From the NCBI GenBank assembly GCA_950097015.1, contig CATNEN010000001.1, positions 3,750,001-3,814,000 of the forward strand: 64,000 bases of DNA. Direction: 5' to 3'. Source of the stretch: Macrostomum hystrix. Lineage: Eukaryota; Platyhelminthes; Macrostomidae. Of the stretch, positions 1 to 10,303 are shown in pieces. The translations under genes were made by a program, and so were the position numbers. The notes below the pieces were generated by a model. The model had not been told where the DNA came from. It did not search any database and was given only the letters and a program-made list of their open reading frames with translations. Within the stretch, counting starts at the first letter, position 1. Each line of letters begins with the position of its first letter.

Positions 1-1503
1 GTATTAACTGTAGGAATATGAGAAAGGGGAGAGATGAGACACAGGATAGATGAGAAATGCGAGAGATGAGAAATGGGAGAGATGATAAATGGGAGAGATG
101 AGACTCCGGATAGACGAGACAGGGGAGGATTGAGCCAGAGATGAGAATAGATAAGACTGGAGAGACGGGAGACACGGCAGAGATGAGACAGGGGAGAGAT
201 AATTAGACACAGGACAGATAAGACACTAGAGAGATGAGACAGGGGAGAGATAATTAGACACAGGACAGATAAGACACTGGAGAGATGAGACAGGGGAGAG
301 ATAATTAGACACAGGACAGATAAGACACTGGAGAGATGAGACAGGGGAGAGATAATTAGACACAGGACAGATAAGACACTGGAGAGATGAGACAGGGGAG
401 AGATAATTAGACACAGGACAGATAAGACACTGGAGAGATGAAACAGGGAGAGATAATTAGACACAGGACAGATAAGACACTGGAGAGATGAAACAGGGAG
501 AGATAATTAGACACAGGACAGATAAGACACTGGAGAGATGAGACAGGGGAGAGATAATTAGACACAGGACAGATAAGACACTGGAGAGATGAGACAGGGG
601 AGAGATAATTAGACACAGGACAGATAAGACACTGGAGAGATGAGACAGGGGAGAGATAATTAGACACAGGACAGATAAGACACTGGAGAGATGAGACAGG
701 GGAGAGATAATTAGACACAGGACAGATAAGACACTGGAGAGATGACACAGGGGAGAGATAATTAGACACAGGACAGATAAGACACTGGAGAGATGAGACA
801 GGGGAGAGATAATTAGACACAGGACAGATAAGACACTGGAGAGATGAGACAGGGGAGAGATAATTAGACACAGGACAGATAAGACACTGGAGAGATGAGA
901 CAGGGGAGAGATAATTAGACACAGGACAGATAAGACACTGGAGAGATGAGACAGGGGAGAGATAATTAGACACAGGACAGATAAGACACTGGAGAGATGA
1001 CACAGGGGAGAGATAATTAGACACAGGACAGATAAGACACTGGAGAGATGAGACAGGGGAGAGATAATTAGACACAGGACAGATAAGACACTGGAGAGAT
1101 GACACAGGGGAGAGATAATTAGACACAGGACAGATAAGACACTGGAGAGATGAGACAGGGGAGAGATAATTAGACACAGGACAGATAAGACACTGGAGAG
1201 ATGAGACAGGGGAGAGATAATTAGACACAGGACAGATAAGACACTGGAGAGATGAGACAGGGGAGAGATAATTAGACACAGGACAGATAAGACACTGGAG
1301 AGATGAGACAGGGGAGAGATAATTAGACACAGGACAGATAAGACACTGGAGAGATGAGACAGGGGAGAGATAATTAGACACAGGACAGATAAGACACTAG
1401 AGAGATGAGACAGGATACTATAGGTGGTGGAAGGGGCAACGGGCCAGATTTAGGGGCTTCGAGGGCCGCATCTGGCCCGCGGGCCGGAGTTTGCCGACCC
1501 CTG
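1..1503. mobile_element. hAT-like MITE, left end outside window, interior expanded minisatellite
   Basis: The right end (about 1430-1503) is nearly identical to the right end of the complete element at 3088-3522, including the terminal TTTGCCGACCCCTG. The first bases of the window (ACTGTA, AATATGAGA, then AGGGGAGAGATGAG) match the sequence found 63 bp inside that element. So only about the first 60 bp, with the left inverted repeat, is missing. The 8 bp after the end (1504-1511, atctagac) would be one copy of the target duplication and fits the nnnTAnnn pattern of Buster-type hAT insertions. There is no transposase, so the element is non-autonomous. Its array is about 1.4 kb, against about 0.27 kb in the sister copy. 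Confidence 0.75.
28..1415. repeat. Minisatellite, 51-bp trimeric unit
   Basis: About 25 copies of a 51-bp unit. Each unit is itself three diverged copies of a 16-18 bp core (GAGACAGGGGAGAGAT, then TAGACACAGGACAGAT, then AGACACTGGAGAGAT), so this is a higher-order trimer of the core found at about ten places in the window. Copies are almost identical, with only a few GAGACA/GACACA variants, which points to recent expansion or homogenisation. Because 51 is a multiple of three, the minus strand stays open for hundreds of codons; this is not a gene. Confidence 0.95.
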
Positions 1504-3079
1504 ATCTAGACGATTCCGACGTCGGAAAGGCTTTGAAAATTAATCGTAAAAGGCGGAAAATATTGATCTATATAATGGGGGATTTTCAAGAAAATCGGTC
1601 AATTCGGTTTGGCCTTTGGGAGCTGTGGATAAGTAGGCTGGGGCATTTGAAACATGAGGCGGTCTTTCTACTGTTAAGCATGAAAGTTTTTGGCTTAAGC
1701 ATCGTGGATGGATCGCTAGATATAGCACTGGAAACTTAGCAAGTTAAAACTACAGCTATAGGCTTAACCAATAAGAGGGAGTACCTAAAAACTTATAGTC
1801 GTCAAAAGATCAGTCTTACTTGTAATATGTACCATAGACTAAATAGAAGCACCCGTTATTATTAGTATATTATTACCCAGGCTTTCAGGGCGATAATGGG
1901 AAAGCCAGAGGGCGCCGATGGACTCTTGTACCATAGACTATGTGGCTTATAGTATGTGGCTATACGTTAAAATACACAAAAATAATCCATTATCGGCCCA
2001 ACTTTTCGGGCCAAAATGACATCGTCTATGGCAATAATCGAATATCAGCCCGCCCGATAGCCACGTAGTCATGGTACAATCTTTTTTTCTCCTAAAGTTG
2101 CCAGTTAAAAAGCTATATTATTGTTAAAACGAATGTTTACAATTGAAGTACTCGTATTAGTTTATGTTTAACTTCGAGTATAAATAATATACAATTACTG
2201 GATTGTAACGAGCCTGGCGCATTTACTGACAATTTATCTGCGATTATTTGAAAGCCCAAAAAATTACTTTTATTCAATCACTGCATGCTCACTTTCTTAT
2301 AATGTTTACGCAACGCAAGAACGCACTGATATGGAAATATTTTTTCCACATTTTCTTTGCGTGTATATTTGTTTGTTAAATCTGTGGTTCAAAAAATAGT
2401 AGCTTTTTGTTTTCTAGAAACACATTTTCGAGGATCAGTGTGATAGTTAAATTGTTTCGGTTTAGTTGGGAATCGAAACCCCGACCTTCAAGTTGAGAGT
2501 TGTAAAATGCGTAAAATTATAATTCAAGGAAAAAGCTTTTAAGGTACTTTAAGTCCGTCTTAATATCATACACACACATACATTCACTGGTCCTTGAAAA
2601 TTAGTTTTTACTTTTAGAAAAGTTCAGTTTGCTTTGACTTTTGGTTGCTTTTATTTGAATTATATATAACGAGTAGGCTGTTGTTTACTGGATTTAAGCA
2701 TAAATAGACAGGAATATAAATCAGAATTTCAATTGTGCAACGCTCAAAATGATGTATTATACTCGTACTAAAAAATACAGAAATGTAAACTCGTTGTGTT
2801 TTATATGTGATGCAATCTACGAAGCTAGTTTTTGGAAATCTACAGTGATTCGAAACAAGCAGTAAATTTTCTTTAATTTACCTGGATATACACGTGGAAG
2901 CTAGATTAGTAGGAAAATTTAGATCTGTACAACTTCAAATAAAAGAAAAACAACACTTAACTATTGAAAGAACACTGGGATATTTCGAATTTCTCCCAAA
3001 ATATTCAAACAATCACCGTGAAAATTCGAAACACGGGCTAAAATTTTCCGCTCTATGCTATGAAACAACTTCCGGCATC
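1504..3079. other. Intergenic, AT-rich, no gene seen
   Basis: No convincing coding region. It holds a short inverted-repeat element (1926-2082) and a SINE fragment near 2466-2516, where GGAATCGAAACCCCGACCTT resembles the tRNA-like head (B-box region) of the SINE at 46968-47240 in the same orientation. Short reading frames at 1491-1739 and 2894-3085 lack splice signals and recognisable domains. Confidence 0.6.
1926..2082. mobile_element. Possible short inverted-repeat MITE
   Basis: The left end reads TTGTACCATAGACTATGTGGC. The reverse complement of the right end reads TTGTACCATGACTACGTGGC, so the arms match over about 20 bp with one indel and one mismatch. The interior has further short inverted pieces (CGGCCCAA, CGGGCC). 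No clear target duplication was seen. A partial repeat of the left motif occurs about 100 bp upstream (1829). Confidence 0.4.
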
Positions 3080-3087
3080 GTCTAGGC

Positions 3088-3522
3088 CAGGGGTAGGCAA
3101 ACTTATTTGCCGGCGGGCCAAAGAGAGAACCTAAAAGACGACAGCGGGCCGCATTGACTGTATAAATATGAGATAGGGGAGAGATGAGACACGGGAGAGA
3201 TTAGACACGGGAGATATAAGACACGAGAGATATAAGACACGAGAGATATAAGACAGGGGAGAGATGAGACACATGAGAGATGAGACACGAGAGCGATGAG
3301 ACACGGGAGAGATTAGACACGGGAGAGATAAGACACGGGAGATATAAGACACGAGAGATATAAGACACGAGAGCGATGAGACACGGGAGAGATTAGACAC
3401 GGGAGAGATGAGACACGAGAGAGATGAAACAGGACACTGTAGATGTCAGAAGGGGCAACGGGCCGGATTTGGGAGCTTCGAGGGCCGCATCTGGCCCGCG
3501 GGCCGGAGTTTGCCGACCCCTG
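3088..3522. mobile_element. Complete hAT-like MITE with 8-bp target duplication
   Basis: The left end starts CAGGGGTAGGCAAACT and the right end, reverse-complemented, starts CAGGGGTCGGCAAACT: a 16-bp terminal inverted repeat with one mismatch. It is flanked by a perfect 8-bp direct repeat gtctaggc (3080-3087 and 3523-3530), the duplication length of hAT transposons, with the central TA of the Buster group. The GGCCCGCGGGCC palindrome next to the right end is typical of hAT subterminal sequence. The interior is a 16-bp-core minisatellite (3160-3430) and there is no transposase. The sister copy at 1-1503 has the same ends. Confidence 0.9.
3160..3430. repeat. Minisatellite inside hAT MITE, 16-bp core
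   Basis: About 16 copies of a 16-bp core, GAGACACGGGAGAGAT, with frequent TAAGACACGAGAGATA variants. It occupies nearly all of the interior of the element at 3088-3522. This is the same core as the arrays at 28895, 36400, 38200, 40295, 42395, 46675 and 58205. Confidence 0.9.
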
Positions 3523-4202
3523 GTCTAGGCATTCAATGATTCTCATCGCGGGTGTCTGGTGGCAAAAGCACGCCAATATAGTCACAAAATTTCATATTAC
3601 TATTATTATTTAAGTAATATGGATTCGCCATAGAGTTAGAGCAATGTTAGTTGTCCTTCGTCATTTAGACTCACTATACTCACTAGACTCACTTTCACGA
3701 AAATAGGTCATTCGGTTTTGGAGCTATCGTGATGTAAACAGTGGGTATGTGAAATAATTGAAATTTCATGGACCTAACTACGAGTATTTGATATTGTACT
3801 GTTTTTGCAAATTAGTAAATTAATTTAAATTTCGGGTTATCGCATTAATGAAAGTAATAAATTTTCTAAAGTAAATATAATAGTCTGAGTTTAGTTTATC
3901 ACTAAATAGTCACATTGTTTTCTGATTCACAAGTCTCACATACTTATTGAGAGGCTAGATAATACAGAAAATTTATATTAGCCATGTGATAGTTTTCCCA
4001 TGCAAAAACTATCTGAAGCATTCATAGCCTGAATATGCGTCGATTGACTTAAAATCACACCCATTATTTAGTCAGCGCGAACAAGCACAAACCAATTATA
4101 GATTTTAGGCTGGAGCAAATCTTACAACAATTTTTATCTGCGCTTTGCTATTCAATTCGAACTCACCAGAATAATTTAGAGCTCAATATCTAATGATGTA
4201 AA
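3523..4202. other. Upstream of receptor gene, no gene seen
   Basis: AT-rich. At about 3690-3765 there is a dispersed repeat (GGTTTTGGAGCTATCGTGA in part) whose inverted counterpart lies at about 40960-41040. No promoter element could be assigned with confidence. Confidence 0.5.
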
Positions 4203-6107
4203 ATGATTTCGCTCAGATCATTTCTGACAGCAGCAGTTCTGACGGTGCTTCTTCTGCTCGCCGCGGTGGCATCGCACACACTCCAGTCACCGTTGCTGGC
4301 CACATTCCAGAGCATACCGAAGGGGAATATGACTAGGGAGCAGGTGGTGAACCTCCTGCAGGAGATGAAGTACTACGTGAGCATCATGGGCCCGGAGGAG
4401 TACAAGCACTTTGCTCAGATCGCATTCAACATGCGCAGTCGACTGTTCGACTTGTTCAACATGGCATTCGGTGTCAACAACATGAACGACTACAATGTGC
4501 TGTGCCACTTCTGCGTCTATCCTAGCCTGATCTATGGCCACAACTACCCGATCGTGCAGAACCTCACCACCACTCTAATGGACTTCGTTATTGAAAGCTT
4601 TCGCGGCGGTGACACCAAGGAGTTCCTGTTTAACTATGTCAGACTCTACCTGCAGCTGGGGCAGCCGTATGCCACCTACAGCAATCTGCTCAGACATTCC
4701 GGCGACCGGACCGAAGCTACTCTGTACACCTTCGCCAAAACCTGTCTGCCGGATCTGCCAGTACCGCCAGACTGCCAGAAGACCCTGCTGATGCAGCTGT
4801 CAGATCCAAGGATGCTGCTTCGGCCACGCTGCGAGCTCGAAGCACTGGCTCGCGGCGACTACAGCCTTGGCAGCAACAGCCAGCAAGACACAATGACCTC
4901 CGTGCTGCAGTTCCAGCTGCTCACGCATGTCGCCCAAAGCGGCACATTCGACTACTACAACTCCACGCACAAGATCATCGAGTTCATCGAGCTGATCATA
5001 TTTGGCCACTTCGACGCCCTGAAGATACCAAATCGCATGTGGATTGATTCCACGTTTGAGCATTCACTACCTGGAAAGCTGAGCTCGGTGGCCCAACTCA
5101 TCAGGTACGGCTATCCGATACTGCTACTGCTTGGCACTATTAGTAACTTGATAGCGCTGCTGTTTAGCCTTGTGACGCTATCCGAGAGCATCAGCTGCAT
5201 GTACTTCTTGGCCCTTTCAATCCTGGACCTTCTCTGTCTATGGTGCAACCTACTGCCGGTCATGCTCAGTCTCTACTTTGACATATTCGCTCAAGAGACC
5301 TCGGATCTCACCTGCAAGCTGCTGCCATTCCTCGAGGTCTTCTTTGCCGGCTGCGTCGCATGGCTAGTTGCGGCCCTAACTCTGACAAAGCTGGCCAGCC
5401 TACTCAGACCCTTCAGCCGCTCGGTCTACTCACGCCCGGCTCACCGCCTGCTCATTCTCAGCCTGATACTGGCTGTGGCCGCGCTGTGCAGTCCGCTGCT
5501 GCTAACTCGCTACCGTCTGGTTGTCCTCGACTCCGACTTCTTCATCCGGTGCTGGCGTCGCGACTATCCGCAGTTCGCCTACGGCCTGGAGAAGATGTGG
5601 CTGGCGCTGGTGTTTCCCGTCACTCCGCTGCTGCTGGTGCTGGCCGGAAACTCTGCACTCGTAGCCATCCGATCAAGACACCTGCGACAGCTGTCAAACA
5701 GCGGCCGCGGCTCCGGCCGTCAGGTTGACGACAAATCGTTCGGCTCTCTGACGGCTGTCTCCTGCGTGTTCCTTGCCTTCACAGCGCCAAACACTGTTGT
5801 CCAACTGATTGAAGCATTCCAGTCGCAGAACATCAATCATTACGATGTGAGTGATGAGCTCAGCAATGGAAATGGCACCCTGTTTAACTACTGGACTCAC
5901 GTGACTCACTTTGTTATGCTGCTGCACAATGCGGTCAACATATTCACCTACGGCATGAGTGCGCCGTACCTCAGGCAGGCGTTTCGCCTCCGTTTGGCCC
6001 GTCTTCTGGTGGGCGGACCCCGGCTTCTGCTGGCAACGTCCAGACACGAGGAAGCCTACGGATCTGTGGTGTCTGTCAAATCGGGAAGATCCTCTTTGTC
6101 CAACTAG
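4203..6107 (+). CDS. Intronless rhodopsin-like GPCR with large N-terminal ectodomain
   Basis: A 634-residue protein in one exon. Residues 1-25 look like a signal peptide (LTVLLLLAAVASHT). Residues 26-300 form an ectodomain with scattered Cys that I do not recognise. Seven hydrophobic segments follow: about 304-327, 334-360, 376-400, 417-440, 463-488, 513-536 and 562-588. Class A traits are the LALSILDLL motif in TM2, a Cys at the top of TM3 (LTCKLL) with a partner Cys in loop 2 (FIRCWRR), a Pro in TM6 (FTAPN) and NAVNIFTYGM in TM7, where NPxxY has become NIFTY. The DRY position is also changed (LTKLASLLRPF). It should be a plasma-membrane peptide-type or orphan receptor; the ligand is unknown. 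Codon use is GC-richer than the surroundings, as expected for a real gene. Intronless, expanded rhodopsin-like receptors are known from flatworms and other spiralians; placing this one there is inference. Confidence 0.85.
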   Translation: MISLRSFLTAAVLTVLLLLAAVASHTLQSPLLATFQSIPKGNMTREQVVNLLQEMKYYVSIMGPEEYKHFAQIAFNMRSRLFDLFNMAFGVNNMNDYNVLCHFCVYPSLIYGHNYPIVQNLTTTLMDFVIESFRGGDTKEFLFNYVRLYLQLGQPYATYSNLLRHSGDRTEATLYTFAKTCLPDLPVPPDCQKTLLMQLSDPRMLLRPRCELEALARGDYSLGSNSQQDTMTSVLQFQLLTHVAQSGTFDYYNSTHKIIEFIELIIFGHFDALKIPNRMWIDSTFEHSLPGKLSSVAQLIRYGYPILLLLGTISNLIALLFSLVTLSESISCMYFLALSILDLLCLWCNLLPVMLSLYFDIFAQETSDLTCKLLPFLEVFFAGCVAWLVAALTLTKLASLLRPFSRSVYSRPAHRLLILSLILAVAALCSPLLLTRYRLVVLDSDFFIRCWRRDYPQFAYGLEKMWLALVFPVTPLLLVLAGNSALVAIRSRHLRQLSNSGRGSGRQVDDKSFGSLTAVSCVFLAFTAPNTVVQLIEAFQSQNINHYDVSDELSNGNGTLFNYWTHVTHFVMLLHNAVNIFTYGMSAPYLRQAFRLRLARLLVGGPRLLLATSRHEEAYGSVVSVKSGRSSLSN

Positions 6108-6274
6108 GCTGGCTCAATGGCAGAGCTGCTTAAAAGACTGAGATACAAATATTTTCTAGTTTGTACTCGTATTGCAGCATAAACTGTGTGATAAAAAAAA
6201 TTGGTGTCGGAATTTTTAACACTATTTTTTGAGCTTCGATCTACTATGCGAATTCGTGCACATTAGAATGATAT

Positions 6275-8160
6275 GGATGTCACAGATGACAGTAAAGTGT
6301 CACAGATGACAGTGAGGTGTCACAGATGACAGTAAAGTGTCAGGGATGACAGTGAGGTGTCACTGATGACAGTAAAGTGTCACAGATGACAGTAAAGTGT
6401 CAGGGATGACAGTGAGGTGTCACAGATGACAGTGAGGTGTCACAGATGACAGTGAGGTGTCACTGATGACAGTAAAGTGTCACAGATGACAGTAAAGTGT
6501 CACAGATGACAGTAAAGTGTCACAGATGACAGTGAGGTGTCACAGATGACAGTGAGGTGTCACAGATGACAGTGAGGTGTCACAGATGACAGTGAGGTGT
6601 CACAGATGACAGTGAGGTGTCACAGATGACAGTGAGGTGTCACTGATGACAGTGAGGTGTCACAGACGACAGTAAAGTGTCAGGGATGACAGTAAAGTGT
6701 CACAGATGACAGTGAGGTGTCACAGACGACAGTAAAGTGTCAGGGATGACAGTAAAGTGTTACAGATGACAGTGAGGTGTCACAGACGACAGTAAAGTGT
6801 CAGGGATGACAGTAAAGTGTTACAGATGACAGTGAGGTGTCACAGACGACAGTAAAGTGTCAGGGATGACAGTAAAGTGTCACAGATGACAGTGAGGTGT
6901 CACAGATGACAGTGAGGTGTCACAGACGACAGTAAAGTGTCACAGATGACAGTAAAGTGTCACAGATGACAGTGAGGTGTCACTGATGACAGTAAAGTGC
7001 CACAGATGACAGTAAAGTGTCACAGATGACAGTAAAGTGTCACAGACGACAGTAAAGTGTCACAGATGACAGTAAAGTGTCACAGACGACAGTGAGGTGT
7101 CACTGATGACAGTAAAGTGCCACAGATGACAGTAAAGTGTCACAGATGACAGTGAGGTGTCACAGACGACAGTAAAGTGTCACAGACGACAGTAAAGTGT
7201 CAGGGATGACAGTAAAGTGTCACAGATGACAGTGAGGTGTCACAGATGACAGTGAGGTGTCACAGACGACAGTAAAGTGTCACAGAAGACAGTAGAGTGT
7301 CACAGATGACAGTAAAGTGTCACAGATGACAGTAAAGTGTCACAGATGACAGTAAAGTGTCACAGATGACAGTAAAGTGCCACAGATGACAGTAAAGTGT
7401 CACAGATGACAGTGAGGTGTCACTGATGTCAGTGAGGTGTCACAGACGACAGTAAAGTGTCACAGAAGACAGTAGAGTGTCACAGATGACAGTGAGGTGT
7501 CAGAGATGACAGTGAGGTGTCACAGATGACAGTGAGGTGTCATAGATGACAGTGAGGTGTCACTGATGACAGTGAGGTGTCAGGGATGACAGTGAGGAGT
7601 CAGGGATGACAGTGAGGAGTCAGGGATGACAGTGAGGTGTCAGGGATGACAGTGAGGTGTCACTGATGACAGTGAGGTGTTACAGATGACAGTGAGGTGT
7701 CACTGATGACAGTGAGGTGTCAGGGATGACAGTGAGGAGTCAGGGATGACAGTGAGGTGTCAGGGATGACAGTGAGGTGTCAGGGATGACAGTGAGTTGT
7801 CACTGAAGACAGTGAGGTGTCACAGATGACAGTAAAGTGTCACAGATGACAGTGAGGTGTTACAGATGACAGTGAGGTGTCACAGATGACAGTGAGGTGT
7901 CACAGATGACAGTGAGGTGTCACAGATGACAGTGAGGTGTTACAGATGACAGTGAGGTGTCACAGATGACAGTGAGGTGTCACAGATGACAGTGAGGTGT
8001 CACTGATGACAGTGAGGCGTCAGGGGTAACAGTGAGGTGTCACAGATGACATTGAGGTGTCACTGATGACAGTGAGGTGTCACTGATGACAGTGAGGTGT
8101 CAGGGGTGACAGTGAGGTGTCACAGATGACATTGAGGTGTCACTGATGACAGTGAGGTGG
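6275..8160. repeat. Minisatellite, 20-bp unit with internal palindrome
   Basis: About 94 copies of a 20-bp unit, TGTCACAGATGACAGTGAGG, in strict 20-bp register. Two main variants alternate (GTGAGG and GTAAAG), with CACTGA and CAGGGA changes in the loop. Each unit contains TGTCA-loop-TGACA, so single strands can fold into a row of small hairpins. It lies about 170 bp after the receptor stop codon. The last third is richer in CAGGGA and GAGGAG variants. Confidence 0.95.
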
Positions 8161-8640
8161 CAGTACTCAAACTAAACTTGGAATGAGAAAGAATTTATTT
8201 ACCTTAGCCGTGGTATTAGCATACAAGTAGTGCATTTAGCACTACGGTTAGCGAACGAAAACTTTTATCATAACAATGCACTTTATGCTGGCTGACTGCA
8301 TTCGTCAGTAGTATATTTTTCAGTAATTCTATTTCACTTTTCTTATCAAAAAAATATTATACCAGCCTTACCAATAGAAAATATTTCTACAATTTTTTTA
8401 ACAGTCAGGTATCAGGTCGGACGAAAAGCTAAAAAGCTTTGTTATAACTCTGCTTGTTTATGGGGCAAAATTTAACGAATTTATTTTATTAGCGTATTAG
8501 AACGAAAAAGAAAAAACAGGTGCGTTTGGATAAGAGCTGAAACCTAAAAATAGCAAACTTGCGACAGAAAAAAACGTGTAAGCCAGTTACTACTGGCCTC
8601 CGATTGTGCATGTAATGTACATTGACTGCATGTACATTAG
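8161..8640. other. AT-rich spacer, nothing recognised
   Basis: Unique AT-rich sequence between two minisatellites. No coding potential or inverted repeats were noticed. Confidence 0.5.
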
Positions 8641-9425
8641 GGTTCAAGGTCGGGAGCGATCGTGAGGGTGTCTACATTGACGCTTTGGGGTGGTCGGGAG
8701 GGTGTGTGTACATTGAGGGTTTGGGGTGGTCGGGAGGGTGTATGTACATTGAGGGTTTGGGGTGGTCGGGAGGGTGTGTGTACATTGAGGGTTTGGGGTG
8801 GCCGGGAGGGCGTGCGTACATTGAGGGTTTAGGGTGGCCGGGAAGGTGTGTGTACTTTAAGGATTTTGAGTGGCCGGGAGGGCGTATGTACATAGAAGGT
8901 TTTGGGTTGGTCGGGAGAGTGTGTGTACATTGAGAGTTTGAAGTCGTCGGGAGGGTGTGTGTACATTGAGGGTTTGGGGTGGCCGGGAGGGCGTGCGTAC
9001 ATTGAGGGTTTGGGGTGGCCGGGAGGGTGTGTGTACTTTAAGGATTTTGGGTGGCCGGGAGGGCGTATGTACATAGAAGGTTTTGGGTTGGTCGGGAGGG
9101 TGTGTGTACATTGAGGGTTTGAAGTGGTCGGGAGGGTGTGTGTACATCGAGGGTTTGGGGTGGTCGGGAGGGTGTATGTACATTGAGGGTTTGGGGTGGT
9201 CGGGAGGGTGTGTGTACATTGAGGGTTTGGGGTGGTCGGGAGGGTGTGTGTACATTGAGGGTTTGAAGTGGTCGGGAGGGTGTGTGTACATTGAGGGTTT
9301 GGGGTGGTCGGGAGGGTGTGTGTACATTGAGGGTTTGGGGTGGTCGGGAGGGTGTGTGTACATTGAGGGTTTGGGGTGGTCGGGAGGGTGTGTGTACATT
9401 GACGGTTTGGGGTTGTCTTGCTGGG
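8641..9425. repeat. Minisatellite, 36-bp unit
   Basis: About 21 copies of a 36-bp unit containing GGTTTGGGGTGGTCGGGAGG and TGTGTGTACATTGA. A block of diverged units (TACTTTAAGGATTTTG and TACATAGAAGGTTTTG types, about 8845-8930) recurs at about 9020-9115, so a multi-unit segment has been duplicated. The plus strand is G-rich. Several frames on both strands are open because 36 is a multiple of three and stops are rare in the unit. Confidence 0.93.
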
Positions 9426-10081
9426 GGTTTGTGAATGGCTTGACGAAAATTTAGGTTTTTAATAAACAATAAAAGCATAATGTATTTTATGTATAACTAT
9501 GATCGGTAAGCATGTATCTTTAGAAAAATAACGTTAATAACAAAGGGCTCGCACCTTATTTAGATTATAGCAGATTAGTTACTGTTAGTTTATGGTCATA
9601 GCCAAAACATGCTACCAATAAAAACAGAATGGCTATGACAAGGTGCCAAAATACCTTGAAAAATATGAAACATAAAATTCACAAAACAAATCGAGCTGAT
9701 TGTTTATTGTACATTGATTTAAAAAAAATCACAAAAACGAGATCAGATCCAAAGAAAAATAGAATAAAGGTTACTGCTATATTTGCCATTTTGCTATTGA
9801 AACAAAAATTTAGCAGCACAAAACACAGCCAACAGAAGTTCTAGTTATTTCTTTTTATAAACTAATTTCTTGCTAGCTATTCATACTACTGACTAGGCTC
9901 AATTCGTGAGTAGTATATATACAGCTCATGTCTTAGTTGGGAATGAAGACTTTAAATAAAAAAATGTTAATTTGAGTACAATTAATTCTAATCAATTTTC
10001 AAATTTAAAACAAAAAATATATTTTTGTTTCTTATTCTTTAGGCAGCCCGCCAGGATTAAACTAATACGACAGACTCAAGA
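9426..10081. other. Downstream of OCRL-like gene, no other gene seen
   Basis: AT-rich unique DNA between the 36-bp minisatellite and the stop codon of the minus-strand phosphatase gene, so it probably contains that gene's 3' UTR and terminator. No clear AATAAA on the minus strand close to the stop could be chosen. The 71-residue plus-strand frame at 9629-9844 is lysine-rich and looks non-coding. Confidence 0.4.
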
Positions 10082-10303
10082 CTACAACGGCAGTGGCTGA
10101 TGTTCTAGCAAACTGGGCGGAAGACGAAATCTCGGCTCTCTCGGCTGCTCAGTCAATTGCCGACTTAAACTGTCGAGTACTTTTCGTTCAACAGCTGCCT
10201 TTGGCTCTGCGCCTGCGACTGCATCTTTGCACAACACCCTGGCCAGCTGACGGCACAGCAGTTCCAAGTTGACACCGTTCTTGTCCGCGTTGGCTAGCAG
10301 CTC
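10082..10303 (-). CDS. OCRL: OCRL-like exon 8 (C-terminus)
   Basis: Residues 739-811, entered after acceptor CACCCCAG|GAG. ELLANADKNGVNLELLCRQL matches the helical second half of the OCRL RhoGAP-like domain. The protein then ends in a short Pro/Leu-rich tail (LLEHQPLPL). The intron 7 array begins about 30 bases before the acceptor. Confidence 0.85.
   Translation of the reverse strand, partial: ELLANADKNGVNLELLCRQLARVLCKDAVAGAEPKAAVERKVLDSLSRQLTEQPREPRFRLPPSLLEHQPLPL

Noticed and set aside
226-1381. Minus-strand frames coding a Ser/Leu/Cys-rich repeat protein
   Set aside because: The 51-bp array inside a MITE; no start context, promoter or conserved domain.
8622-9478. Several overlapping open frames on both strands
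   Set aside because: The 36-bp minisatellite is stop-poor in most frames; no evidence for translation.
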